Shown here piece by piece: positions 47,801 through 56,523 of a DNA stretch of 58,117 nucleotides. The notes below the pieces were generated by a model. The model had not been told where the DNA came from, ran no database searches, and saw only the letters and a program-made list of their open reading frames with translations. This DNA comes from Symbiobacteriaceae bacterium (GTDB lineage: Bacteria > Bacillota > Sulfobacillia > Symbiobacteriales > Symbiobacteriaceae). Position numbers and translations under genes: made by a program. The stretch lies in assembly GCA_029239785.1 (NCBI GenBank), contig JARBUG010000027.1:1-58117 (forward strand). Direction: 5' to 3'. How positions within the stretch are numbered: position 1 is the first letter of the stretch; every line of letters begins with the position of its first letter.

Positions 47801-49036
47801 ATGTCTTACGTTCAGGATCTATACACCGACTTTATCGCCTTTCCCCGTACGGTAAAGCTCTTCTATCTAACCGATATCTTTTTTGGATTTGCTCAGGCCA
47901 TTTTCTCCACGCTGTTCAACCTGCACATGCTCGATGCGGGGTTTACGGCAGACCATATCGGACAACTGCAGGCGGTCTCGTCGCTGGTCATGGCGGGGCT
48001 GGCCATTCCAGTGGGGCTCGCGTCCGATCGGTGGGGACGCCGTTGGTTCTACGTGGTCGGGTCGATTCTGTTTGGCATACCCTACCTGGTTATGCCGTGG
48101 CTGCCCACATTTCCGTTCATGATGGCAGCGTGGGTGGTCTTTTCGGTAGGCAACACGCTGATGTTTGTCAATGAGAGCCCGCTCCTGGCCGGCGAGGTGG
48201 GGTCGGACAAGCGGGCTGCGGTCTTCAGTTTCATGATGATCAACTTCTTCGTGTGGAACACCCTGGGGATTCAGCTGGCAGGATTCCTGGTGGACTGGAT
48301 GCCGCACGGAGCGCTGACCAAGTACCAGTGGCCGCTGGTGGCGGCAGGCGTTTCGGCGATTATGTCGGGCGCCGTGCGGGCGTTTTTGCCGTTCCGGCCG
48401 CAGGGCGGCGCCGGGCCGGGCGCCCGGGCCCTGTCTCGGCGGGGGCCAAACCTGAAGCCCACCCGCACCACGGTCATGATCGGCCTGATCAGCATTTTCG
48501 GCGGCGCCTACTCGGCGCTCATGTTCAACTTCAACAACGTCATTCTGTCACAGCGGTTCCAGTTCGGGACCGAGTTCATCGCCACGGTCCTGGTGGTGGC
48601 GGGCGTTGTCGGCTGGTTCGGCTCCGTGCTGGTGCCCTGGACAAGCAAGCGCCTGGGCGACTTCAAGGGCTACGTGCTCTGCATCGGAGCGCAGGGCATC
48701 TTCCTGTTGCTTATGGGCGCCGCCACGACACCCGTGCTCTTTCTGTCGGTCTTTTGGTCCCGCGCGGTACTGGGTACCATGCAAATGTCGCTCTGGAATG
48801 CGTTCTCCATGGGGGTTACCCCTGAGGCTGAGCGGGCCACCGCCAGCAGTTACGCCATGCTGGGCCGCAACCTGGGCAGCGCCGTCACGGCAAAGGTCTT
48901 TGGTGTCATGCTCGCCGCTGGCAGCTACATGGGCGCCTTCAGCCTGGCCGGTGTACTGGCCCTTGGTGCCGCCGCACTTACTCTGCTCGTCTTCCGCCGC
49001 GAGGGCCGGTTTGCCGCCGGACCCGAAGGGGCATAA
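47801..49036 (+). CDS. Major facilitator superfamily transporter
   Basis: Twelve predicted helices in 411 residues. MFS signature GLASDRWGRRWFYVVG between helices 2 and 3. Central loop rich in Arg/Pro (PQGGAGPGARALSRRG). ATG at 47801 with GGAG nine bases upstream; an in-frame ATG 11 codons earlier has AGGAG too close. Substrate unknown. Divergent from uvrA; the LexA box lies ~70 bases upstream. Confidence 0.92.
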   Translation: MSYVQDLYTDFIAFPRTVKLFYLTDIFFGFAQAIFSTLFNLHMLDAGFTADHIGQLQAVSSLVMAGLAIPVGLASDRWGRRWFYVVGSILFGIPYLVMPWLPTFPFMMAAWVVFSVGNTLMFVNESPLLAGEVGSDKRAAVFSFMMINFFVWNTLGIQLAGFLVDWMPHGALTKYQWPLVAAGVSAIMSGAVRAFLPFRPQGGAGPGARALSRRGPNLKPTRTTVMIGLISIFGGAYSALMFNFNNVILSQRFQFGTEFIATVLVVAGVVGWFGSVLVPWTSKRLGDFKGYVLCIGAQGIFLLLMGAATTPVLFLSVFWSRAVLGTMQMSLWNAFSMGVTPEAERATASSYAMLGRNLGSAVTAKVFGVMLAAGSYMGAFSLAGVLALGAAALTLLVFRREGRFAAGPEGA

Positions 49037-49066
49037 TGAGATCCGGGAGGAATTCTTCTGTTTGAG

Positions 49067-49687
49067 TTGATTGAGGTAATCGATAGCCGCGGGCGGGTCC
49101 TGACGCCCTGCCGCCGTAAGGTGGCTGAGCGCGAAGTGCGGCTGAACCGCGCTAAGTGGATCGGCCCTGGCCGCATCCGTTTGCGGTTTGACCCGTTCGC
49201 GTACCGCTACATACGCCTGAAGGTGTTGGAGCGGGACCGCTACATTTGCTATTGGTGCGGACAGCCCGGGGAGACCATGGACCATGTGGTGCCGTGGTCA
49301 AAGGGCGGCCGGACTACAATGGATAACTGCATTTGCGCCTGCCAGGAATGCAATGGCATGCGCGGCGATATGCCCGCCGCCGAGTTTGCCCGGCTGCGGG
49401 GCGTGGCGGTGCCACGGCCCGGGGGCGCCGTTACGCCTGCGGAGCCGCCCGTGCCCAGGAGGCCCCTGCGCATCGCCCGGGGCACCATGCCGGTGCCGAC
49501 CGGGGCAGCCGTGGCTGCAACCGCCCGGGTCCCGGCGCCGTTGCCGGTGGCCGCGGCACCTGCTCCGGCGCCCAAGCTGGCGCTCGCACCCCGCATCGCC
49601 GTGGAGTCCGAGCCCGTTGCAGTGCTGCGGCCGCATGCCATGCGTGACCTGCTGGACCCCTGGGTTCGCCCCGCATATCGGCCGTAA
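49067..49687 (+). CDS. HNH endonuclease
   Basis: HNH nuclease with a zinc site: CYWCGQPG, MDHVVPWSKGG, MDNCICACQECNGMRG; H, N and second-zinc cysteines are present. The C-terminal ~80 residues are an Ala/Pro/Val-rich tail. 206 residues from TTG at 49067. A good GGGAGG stands seven bases before a CTG at 49058, which may be the true start. Alone between MFS and DUF4190. Role unknown; possibly the standalone type common in Firmicutes. Confidence 0.85.
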   Translation: MIEVIDSRGRVLTPCRRKVAEREVRLNRAKWIGPGRIRLRFDPFAYRYIRLKVLERDRYICYWCGQPGETMDHVVPWSKGGRTTMDNCICACQECNGMRGDMPAAEFARLRGVAVPRPGGAVTPAEPPVPRRPLRIARGTMPVPTGAAVAATARVPAPLPVAAAPAPAPKLALAPRIAVESEPVAVLRPHAMRDLLDPWVRPAYRP

Positions 49688-49688
49688 A

Positions 49689-49723
49689 AAAACTCCCCTC
49701 AGCCCTGGGCTGGGGGGAGTTTT
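49689..49723. terminator. Bidirectional terminator after the HNH gene
   Basis: AAAACTCCCC and CAGCC pair with GGCTG and GGGGAGTTTT (49689-49704 with 49708-49723). A/T runs on both sides; it serves both convergent genes. Confidence 0.9.
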
Positions 49724-49746
49724 CGTACTCATCTTGTGACGTCGCT

Positions 49747-50163
49747 CTAAAGCATCCCCATGCCGCCGAGAATGCTCAGGCCAAGGCCCACGATTACAAT
49801 GAAGCCCAACACGAACAAGCCAAACAGGATGGAGGTAATGACGATGCCAGCCACGGCGAAACCCTTACCCGTCTGGGTACCGGCCGAAGCCTTGATCTGG
49901 CTGTTGCCGATAATGCAAAGAATAAATGCCGCCAGGTTTGCAAGCAGGCCGAACCAGCTGGTAAACCACATCAAGACAATCAGAACGAGCGACATGATGA
50001 AGCCGACCAGGGCCAGCGTATTCGTCTTAGGCTGGACGGCCTGGTACTGACCATAGGGCTGCTGATACTGTCCCTGCGGGTACTGACCCTGCTGGTACTG
50101 CGGGGGATACTGGGGCGGCTGCTGCGGAGCTTGTGGCGCCTGGGGCGGTTGAGGCGGGTAGGA
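49747..50163 (-). CDS. DUF4190-like small membrane protein
   Basis: A ~50-residue N-terminus of Pro/Gln/Tyr repeats (QYPQGQYQQPYGQYQ), then two or three helices (LALVGFIMSLVLIVLMWF..., LLANLAAFILCIIGN) with the glycine motif GKGFAVAGIVI between them, as in DUF4190. 138 residues. GTG at 50163 with GGAGG upstream. Function unknown. Confidence 0.8.
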   Translation of the reverse strand, partial: SYPPQPPQAPQAPQQPPQYPPQYQQGQYPQGQYQQPYGQYQAVQPKTNTLALVGFIMSLVLIVLMWFTSWFGLLANLAAFILCIIGNSQIKASAGTQTGKGFAVAGIVITSILFGLFVLGFIVIVGLGLSILGGMGML

Positions 50164-50268
50164 CACGAACAACACCTCCACGTTCCAATGGTGAATAATC
50201 CATTCGTGTCATTGACCGGATTCTCCTCTTCTTAGCTCGCAAAGGTTGAAGGTTGTTTTTTGAAGTGC

Positions 50269-51444
50269 CTAATCGTTCAGACCTCGCAACCACTGGCGCA
50301 CGGTTGTCTGCACAGCCGGCGCGCCGGTGAAGAAAATGTGGGGCTCGTTCGCATACGCTACCGCTTCCAGGTCGCCCAGGTAGCGTTCGGCCCGCGCCGG
50401 ATCCTGCCCGTAGCCCAGGTCGGCGCTCAATGCCGGCACAACCTCGTCGCCGTCAGCCATCCGCTCAGTTTTGTGGGTGGCGCCCAGCCAGTCCCTGCGC
50501 TCCGTAATGCCAACCAGCGTCTGCCGCCCCCGCCCGGCAATCACGAACTGGCGCACACCGTGGCTACTGCCGTCCAAAAGCCGGTCGTAGTAACTGGCGC
50601 CCCGGCCGGCCAGGGCCGAGTTATGGGGAGCAAGTCCCTTGGAGACCGACCCCGCATACCCCAGCGCCCGCCCGCCCCGGGTCAAATAGCCCCCCGGATA
50701 CAAGTCAAAGTACTGCCGGGAGGGAGCCAGCGCATAAACCGAAGGATAGTTCTGGGCCAGCAGTTTGACATCCCTAGGGGCCAGGGCCGACCACTTGGTG
50801 CCCGGCAGTTTCAGCCCCATGTCCCAACCGTATGCCAGCGCCCGGTAGGCCATGGGCGCCCCCAGCCAGGGCGTGGCCATGGAAATGGTCGCCTCCACCT
50901 TAGCCGCGCCGCCACGAACTACGTAATCACGGGCGATCAGGCCGCCCATGCTGTGGCTCAGGAGCACGACCTTGTCGGTGCGGGTGCGGGCGAGAACCCG
51001 ATCAACCTCGGCGCCAAGCCGGTCGGCCGTCAGCGTCAAATCCATCCGCCAGTCGTACGGAAAGAGATACAGGTCCTGCCCCTCGACATACCCATCCTGC
51101 TTGAGAGCGGCAAGCAGTTCACCGTAGATGTTGGTCAGGCTGCGCCGCATGATGTCGCCGGTGCGGATGCGGCTGGAGCTGTAGTAGGGGGCCGTGCCGT
51201 CGGCTGCCAGCCGTAGGGGCAGGAGCCAACTCATTTGAAACAGATTCAGAATGGGGATCTGGCTGCCAACCAGACGCCAGGTATTGAGCCAAACCAGTTC
51301 GTTATCGTTGTAGAGCTCGGTGCCGGCGATGCCGGGTACGAAAATAACGGGCGTCCGGCCGACGTTCACGGCGGCATGGACGCTGCGTGGAATCCAGGTC
51401 AGAAGGAGCACAAAGAGCAGCAGGAGCGTCATAAACCGCTTCAT
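50269..51444 (-). CDS. Secreted LCAT-like alpha/beta-hydrolase lipase
   Basis: Signal peptide (MTLLLLFVLLLTW...VHA). The oxyanion segment VIFVPGIAGTEL follows, as in lecithin:cholesterol acyltransferases. Nucleophile HSMGG; acid DGDEVVP; His EPHIFF near the end. 391 residues. ATG with GGGAGG upstream. A GAAC-N4-GTTC dyad overlaps its promoter. Likely esterase, lipase or phospholipase; substrate unknown. Confidence 0.88.
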   Translation of the reverse strand: MKRFMTLLLLFVLLLTWIPRSVHAAVNVGRTPVIFVPGIAGTELYNDNELVWLNTWRLVGSQIPILNLFQMSWLLPLRLAADGTAPYYSSSRIRTGDIMRRSLTNIYGELLAALKQDGYVEGQDLYLFPYDWRMDLTLTADRLGAEVDRVLARTRTDKVVLLSHSMGGLIARDYVVRGGAAKVEATISMATPWLGAPMAYRALAYGWDMGLKLPGTKWSALAPRDVKLLAQNYPSVYALAPSRQYFDLYPGGYLTRGGRALGYAGSVSKGLAPHNSALAGRGASYYDRLLDGSSHGVRQFVIAGRGRQTLVGITERRDWLGATHKTERMADGDEVVPALSADLGYGQDPARAERYLGDLEAVAYANEPHIFFTGAPAVQTTVRQWLRGLND

Positions 51445-51468
51445 GTATGTGAACCTCCCGTACTTTAA

Positions 51469-51511
51469 ATGAACGTATGTTCATCTTACAGGTGGGAGGT
51501 TATGTGAACAA
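51469..51511 (-). promoter_or_regulatory. Promoter of the lipase gene with a LexA-like dyad
   Basis: On the minus strand TTGTTC (51506-51511), 17 bases, TAAGAT (51483-51488). ATGAAC-ATAC-GTTCAT (51469-51484) overlaps the start point; its core GAAC-N4-GTTC is that of the Gram-positive LexA box, but the outer bases are T and A rather than C and G. Confidence 0.6.
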
Positions 51512-51537
51512 CGACTAGATTCTGGGCGCGCGAAAGA

Positions 51538-51558
51538 GCACCGGTGCTGTGCCGGTGC
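51538..51558 (-). terminator. Terminator of the IPT/TIG protein gene
   Basis: GCACCGG (51538-51544) with CCGGTGC (51552-51558), followed on the minus strand by TCTTTCGC. Confidence 0.7.
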
Positions 51559-51579
51559 CCTTTCAACGCGCCCCCTGCC

Positions 51580-53325
51580 CTACCGGAATATCGGCAGCGG
51601 TTTGATCGGGAGCGGTGCGATCGGCAGGATCAGGTTCGGCGGCAGCCGGAAACCGCCCGGCCCGTGAACCCACAGCTCGCTGTTCTCCATCCAAATCGCC
51701 ACATCATCCACCGTCAGCCGTTGCCCGGGCGTGCCGGGGGTGAAGACCATGGTCTTGTTCACCGTTTGGCCGGCGCCGGTCCTGACCGTCACCATGAGGG
51801 TGTAGCTGTCGGGGCGCCCGTCCCGGAACATGGCCAGCTTGTCGCCCGGGTAGGTGGCACACCGGCTGATGCCCCGGGCCGTGCACGGGCCGCCCGACAC
51901 AGCTGTGCCATCTTTCTGGACCAGCTTGCGGCCCCATACCCGGTAGTCGGCACTGAACTCGATCTTGCCGCTGAACGACTGCCCGGAGCAGACTCCGTCC
52001 ACCTTGATCCCCGTCTTGGAGGCGGCGCCCGCCGACGGCAGGTAGGTAATGACCCGCTGCACATTTCCGCTGCCCGTCCGTTTCACGTTGCTCTCCGAGA
52101 ATCCCAGGGGCGGATTGGGCACGTCGCCGGCCAGCGATGTATCCACACTGCCGCGATGCGCGTCGTCGGTGGCCAATTCCCAGCCGCTGTCGACCATTAT
52201 CTCCTTACCGAAGAACACCGGAACGAACCTGGGGCTCACGCATGTGGCCGTGACGGGCCCGAACTGCTTGTACTCATACGCCCGGCCTGTGGGCAGTAGC
52301 CGCCACGACACCACCTGTGCCGGGGGCGGCGGCGCCGCGAAGGTCAGAATGGCCGGGCTGCTTGACTTGCCATCGGCCGTCTTCACGCTGATGGATTGGG
52401 CGCCGTCCACATTCGTCTGGCTCGCCGTAAGGCGCACGACGATGTGCGTGTCGCTCCAGGCCTGCGGGGTAATCTCCTGCCCCTGAAAGAATACCTTCGG
52501 CTCACCGCCGGCGTCATAGTTGGCGCCGATCAGTGTCACATCAACCTGGGCGCCCTTCGTCACCTTGGCGGGCGTTACCGTGAAAATGCGGGCGCCCGGA
52601 CCGATTTCGTTCAACTTGTCACCCTGGCCCACCATGGTGATGGCGTACACCCGAGTCTGCGGCACCATCAGGGCGCTGAAAAGCAGAATGTAGAAGGCCA
52701 TGAAGCTCAGCGCCACGACGCGCACCCAACCCTTGGGCACCTTGCCCGACCAGAGCAGCTTCGTAAATACGATCAGGCCAATCGCCAGCAGAACCACGGC
52801 GACCAGGAAGGCGGCGTTGTACGTGGTTTTGTCGATCACGAACGTGGCGCCCCGCACGCCGACCACAATCAGGTCTTCCAGGCGGCTGAGCGTCTGCTGG
52901 ATCATCTGGTTGACCTCTTTGAGCAGATCGATGACGGCCTGCTGAATGACCGCCACATCTTCCATGAGCGCCTGGTTGATCTGGTCAAAGAGGGTGGCCA
53001 CTTTCGCCAACTGCTGGCCTGTAAATGAATCCAGCGAATCCAGGGTGGTGTTAAGGGCGTTGCCATAGGTCGTCTCCAACTGCTGAATCAGCTTGTTGAT
53101 TTGTGTGGCAGCTTCCTGCATGATGCCCCGGGCGGCATCTTCGGCCTTATCCACAGCCCCTTCCACCAGACCGCCCGCGACCTTGCCGCCGGCGATCACG
53201 GCACCAACGGTGATCAACAGATCAATAAAGGCCTCCGAACGCCTGGGCATGAGGGCGGGCGCCACCACGGCCGTCAACAGCGTAACGACGAGGACGGCGC
53301 TGATCATCCGCAAACGAATGGCCAA
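51580..53325 (-). CDS. Secreted/membrane protein with amphipathic N-terminus and IPT/TIG domain
   Basis: Signal peptide (MISAVLVVTLLTAVVAPALM). Then ~110 residues of helical, possibly coiled-coil, sequence (INKLIQQLETTYGNALNTTL and similar). Two transmembrane helices (about residues 165-185 and 205-225). An IPT/TIG domain (ITVTPAKVTKGAQVDVTLIGANY-like, then IVVRLTAS and SISVKTADG). Then ~220 residues with six cysteines I do not recognise, and a Pro/Leu/Ile tail (LPIAPLPIKPLPI). TTG at 53325 with GGGGGGAG upstream; 581 residues. Function unknown. Confidence 0.75.
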   Translation of the reverse strand: MAIRLRMISAVLVVTLLTAVVAPALMPRRSEAFIDLLITVGAVIAGGKVAGGLVEGAVDKAEDAARGIMQEAATQINKLIQQLETTYGNALNTTLDSLDSFTGQQLAKVATLFDQINQALMEDVAVIQQAVIDLLKEVNQMIQQTLSRLEDLIVVGVRGATFVIDKTTYNAAFLVAVVLLAIGLIVFTKLLWSGKVPKGWVRVVALSFMAFYILLFSALMVPQTRVYAITMVGQGDKLNEIGPGARIFTVTPAKVTKGAQVDVTLIGANYDAGGEPKVFFQGQEITPQAWSDTHIVVRLTASQTNVDGAQSISVKTADGKSSSPAILTFAAPPPPAQVVSWRLLPTGRAYEYKQFGPVTATCVSPRFVPVFFGKEIMVDSGWELATDDAHRGSVDTSLAGDVPNPPLGFSESNVKRTGSGNVQRVITYLPSAGAASKTGIKVDGVCSGQSFSGKIEFSADYRVWGRKLVQKDGTAVSGGPCTARGISRCATYPGDKLAMFRDGRPDSYTLMVTVRTGAGQTVNKTMVFTPGTPGQRLTVDDVAIWMENSELWVHGPGGFRLPPNLILPIAPLPIKPLPIFR

Positions 53326-53504
53326 CGAGACTCCCCCCACTTGTTGGGATTTACACCCAATCTAGCAGGAGGCAGTCGAACACCGAAAGGAAGTTACGTG
53401 ATTTTCGCTGCCAGATCGTTGCAGCACCTGAGGCGCGATTACTCGCGACATCCGATGCGGACGGCTCCTGACGGTCGGTAGAATAGATGATGAGGAACGC
53501 TCGC

Positions 53505-54059
53505 GTGAGGGGAGTTGCGGCTGTTATGAAGATGCGGCCTGTGTATGTTGTTTCTGTCTTGGTCACGGCGCTCGTTCTGGGAGGCTGCGCCAGCGCTTCG
53601 CACGATGCTGCTGCGCATAGTGCGGCGGGGCAGACCGCAGTCGTGGCCGCCGGTCATGCAGGCGACCATGGGCAAAACCCGCCGGGCCCGAAGCTGGGGC
53701 TCAAGCCGGCGGTACTGGACGGCGTAGAAGAAATGGCCGATGCCGCTCTGATTGAGAACGGCGAACTCGTGGAAGTAGACTTGATTCGGGTACTGGGCCT
53801 CGTGGGCGGCATGTTCGGGCTGCCCAAGGAAGGGGTCGCCCTGATCAGGATTGAGGGCGTCTTTGTGGCCTGGTCGGAGGGCGAGACCGATTACCCGGTG
53901 AAGGGGACGGTTCGGGGGCCCATCATCCGGCGCGACAGCCGTGTGCGGATGCCCGCCGAGCAGTTGCAGGCCTTGTGGGCGATCTACTACCCGCAGGGCA
54001 GCGTCGGTGTGAAGGACGGGAAACTGCAGCTGACGACTGGCAAGCAACAGAACCCATAG
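53505..54059 (+). CDS. His-rich lipoprotein of unknown function
   Basis: Lipobox LVLGGC at the end of a clear signal. Just after it six His in 27 residues (SHDAAAHS, AGHAGDHG): possible metal binding. The remaining ~120 residues (GELVEVDLIRVLGLVGGMFG, VALIRIEGVFVAWSEG) are not recognised. GTG at 53505 with GAGGAAC upstream; ATGs at 53487 and 53526 are alternatives. 184 residues. Overlaps the YcnI-like gene tail-to-tail. Confidence 0.68.
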   Translation: MRGVAAVMKMRPVYVVSVLVTALVLGGCASASHDAAAHSAAGQTAVVAAGHAGDHGQNPPGPKLGLKPAVLDGVEEMADAALIENGELVEVDLIRVLGLVGGMFGLPKEGVALIRIEGVFVAWSEGETDYPVKGTVRGPIIRRDSRVRMPAEQLQALWAIYYPQGSVGVKDGKLQLTTGKQQNP

Positions 54060-54694
54060 AAGATGTTGATCCCCGCCGCTGGGCTACCCAGGGCGGGGAT
54101 CACCAGCGAAACCAGAAGGGCGGCGCCGCCCAGCCAGGCGCCAAGGTTGGTGCCTGCGGCTGGCGCCGTGGGCGCCGGGGACGGGGCCGGAGCAGGTGCG
54201 GCGGCGCCGTGGCCCCCTGCCTCCGCCGGCGCCTCCACCAGGGTAACGGTCGGCGCCGGCTGGTCAGCCCCCGCCGGCCCGGCCCACGCAACCACGCTGC
54301 CGTCGGCGTAAGTCTGGTAGGCCTTCCACGTAACCACGCCGGCCGTTTTGGGGTTCCGCACGCTGATGCCGAATTCGAAGAACTCGCCCTGCTTGATTTC
54401 GCCGCCCGACCATACGAGGGCGACCACTTTCCCGGTCGTATCCTTTTCGGTCGCAAAGGTCCATCCGGGCTGGGGCAGGACGCTGCTGAAGGTTGAGCCT
54501 TCGGGCAGTTCCACCCGCACCTTGGTGGTTGGCACTGCCTTTTCGGTAGGTACCCGGACCGTGTAGCGCTCAAACCCGTTCACCGCCGACTGCTTCGGCA
54601 CGACCGTCACGTGTGCGCTGGCAACGCCGGCAACAAGCAGAACCGGGAGCAGCGCGAGCAAAAACGCCATCATGCGTCGCAACATGGGGAGCAC
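53987..54694 (-). CDS. YcnI-like copper-binding protein (DUF1775)
   Basis: Signal peptide ending GVASA, then mature AHVTVVPKQS: the first His with the domain's conserved Glu/Trp (GWTFATEKD) is the known copper site of YcnI. Pro/Ala linker, then a C-terminal transmembrane helix (LGGAALLVSLVIPAL). Family members usually end soon after the helix; here ~28 more residues with three Cys run 73 bases into the opposite-strand lipoprotein gene. 235 residues. Next to CopCD, so copper acquisition. Confidence 0.85.
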   Translation of the reverse strand: MLPMLRRMMAFLLALLPVLLVAGVASAHVTVVPKQSAVNGFERYTVRVPTEKAVPTTKVRVELPEGSTFSSVLPQPGWTFATEKDTTGKVVALVWSGGEIKQGEFFEFGISVRNPKTAGVVTWKAYQTYADGSVVAWAGPAGADQPAPTVTLVEAPAEAGGHGAAAPAPAPSPAPTAPAAGTNLGAWLGGAALLVSLVIPALGSPAAGINIFYGFCCLPVVSCSFPSFTPTLPCG

Positions 54695-54786
54695 CGCCTC
54701 TCAGGCTGATAATCGCTCTCACTGTAGCACGAGGCTGCTGGTCGATGTCATCGGGCCAGGAGGGTACAGGCGCTTCGGTCGGGGCC

Positions 54787-56424
54787 TTATTTTTCGGGGA
54801 CCTCGAAATCGAGCTTTACCTTCCTGGGTTCTGCAGCCCCGGGCTCCTGGACCTGGAGTTCGAACAACCAGGTACCCGGCATGCCAATGAGCACGTTGTC
54901 GAACTGGTACTTCCCTTCGCCAAGGGATCTCCCGGTGATGGTCTGCTTTCCCACGTCCTGGTTGATCATCGTGACGGTCAGTCCGACCTTGGTCGCATCG
55001 GGCAGGGGGGTGCCGTCATGCTCGCCGAGAACTACGTTGAGCACGCGGTACCCGGGCGCCAGCGGATCCATACGAAAGACGGCGGCGTAATCCTGCGTGT
55101 GCATGCCAATGCTCAGTTTTTCCGGGGGCAGGGCAACTCGGGCCGGCGCCACGTTGGTGAGCAGGGCGGTGGCCGCCAGCACCCCTGCGACAACGGCCAG
55201 TTCGGCGGCAACCAGCCCCTTCAGCCAGCGTTCCAGATTCTGTCCCCGCCGCAGCCGCGGCCCGATGATGATCAAATTGACGGCGCCCAGGGCGATGAGC
55301 ACTGCGACCAGCATGAACTTGCTGCGCAGGGTAAGCCCGTACAGGGTCTCGAGCAGCGCTTTCATGGAAGGCACGTGGAGCAGTGTCGGGTAGAGACCAG
55401 TTCCAACCAGGAGCAGAACGCTGGCAGCTGCCACTGCGGAGAAGCGGCGGACCAGGGCGCCGAGTTGGACCATGCGGCCGGTCGGCCCGGTCAAGGTCTG
55501 CTCCCCAGACACCAGGACGAGTAGCAAATAGACCAGCCCACCGCCCCAGGTGGCAGCGGCCAGCAGGTGAATCCAGTCCAGCACAACCGCCACCCCTGCC
55601 GGGGCCACGGCCGAAGCATGACCGCTCAAGGGGAACGTCAGCAGGCCCAGCGCCCCGCCCATGGCGACCAACCACCACCGCCTCGCCACCAACGGAAAGG
55701 CTGTCGTTGCCGCCGCCAGCAGGACCAGGCGGGCCAGCACCGCCCGACCGGTCACCGTCATCAACAGACGCCACACAAGGACCGGGTTGAGGGCAGCAGC
55801 CACCGAGACGCCGGCGACCTGTGCCGTTCGCGAAATCAGGTATACGCACGAGCCTACCCCTGCAACGATCAGGCCGATGAGGAGCAGCCGGCGATAGGCG
55901 GGCGGGGCCTCGCCCCGGCCCATCAGCCCCTGTGCCAGACTCAGCCCGGTCGCCGCCATCAGCCCCGCCACGGCCAGCCAATATCCGACAAGCACGCCCA
56001 GGGGTGGCCGGTCGGGGTCCGGCAGCTCGGGCTGAAAGTACGTCGCCCCCGCAATGCCCTGGCCCACCGTGAACCCATAAGTCCCGGAAATCGGGTGCCC
56101 ATCGGCCGAGAGCACCCGCCACGACACCGTGTACAGCCCATCCCCCAACACCGGCAGCGAGGCCAGCACGCGGGTGACGTTGGTCGGGTCCAGGGCTGCA
56201 TCGCCCTTGTCGACCCGGGCGCCCGTGTGGTCATACACGGCAATCGCCCCGAACCCGGCCTCCACTTCCTCGGTAAAGGTCAGTTCCACCCGGGCGGGCG
56301 CCTGGTCCAGGGTGATGTCCGGCTGCGGACGCGCCTGCTGCAAAGTGGCATGGGCCAGCGCCCGGCTCCCCATGCCGAGTGTCAGAAGCAAGACGACGAG
56401 TAGCTGGAGCAATACCCTTCTCAT
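54787..56424 (-). CDS. CopC-CopD fusion copper transport protein (YcnJ-like)
   Basis: Signal peptide, then CopC domain beginning AHATLQQARP and ending SADGHPISGTYGFTVG (both copper His present). Eight or nine helices of CopD follow (LVGYWLAVAGLMAATG ... VLDWIHLLAAATWGGG with His). The last ~110 residues are a FixH/YtkA-like outer domain (LSIGMHTQDYAAVFRMDP...WLFELQVQ). 545 residues. Imports copper in Bacillus (YcnJ); the pairing with YcnI supports this. ATG with GGAGGGG upstream. Confidence 0.9.
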   Translation of the reverse strand: MRRVLLQLLVVLLLTLGMGSRALAHATLQQARPQPDITLDQAPARVELTFTEEVEAGFGAIAVYDHTGARVDKGDAALDPTNVTRVLASLPVLGDGLYTVSWRVLSADGHPISGTYGFTVGQGIAGATYFQPELPDPDRPPLGVLVGYWLAVAGLMAATGLSLAQGLMGRGEAPPAYRRLLLIGLIVAGVGSCVYLISRTAQVAGVSVAAALNPVLVWRLLMTVTGRAVLARLVLLAAATTAFPLVARRWWLVAMGGALGLLTFPLSGHASAVAPAGVAVVLDWIHLLAAATWGGGLVYLLLVLVSGEQTLTGPTGRMVQLGALVRRFSAVAAASVLLLVGTGLYPTLLHVPSMKALLETLYGLTLRSKFMLVAVLIALGAVNLIIIGPRLRRGQNLERWLKGLVAAELAVVAGVLAATALLTNVAPARVALPPEKLSIGMHTQDYAAVFRMDPLAPGYRVLNVVLGEHDGTPLPDATKVGLTVTMINQDVGKQTITGRSLGEGKYQFDNVLIGMPGTWLFELQVQEPGAAEPRKVKLDFEVPEK

Positions 56425-56487
56425 CAGGCCACCCCTCCATCCTTCACCCTTCGGACGTTTTGAGAGGTGTTATCAATACGGTCGACA

Positions 56488-56518
56488 GCAGAGGGGGCGC
56501 ACCAGGCGCCCCCTCTGC
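56488..56518 (-). terminator. Hairpin after the HD hydrolase gene
   Basis: A perfect 13-bp GC stem (56488-56500 with 56506-56518), six bases past the stop. No clear T-run on the minus strand (CTGTCGACCG), so possibly a weak or factor-assisted terminator. Confidence 0.6.
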
Positions 56519-56523
56519 CATAC

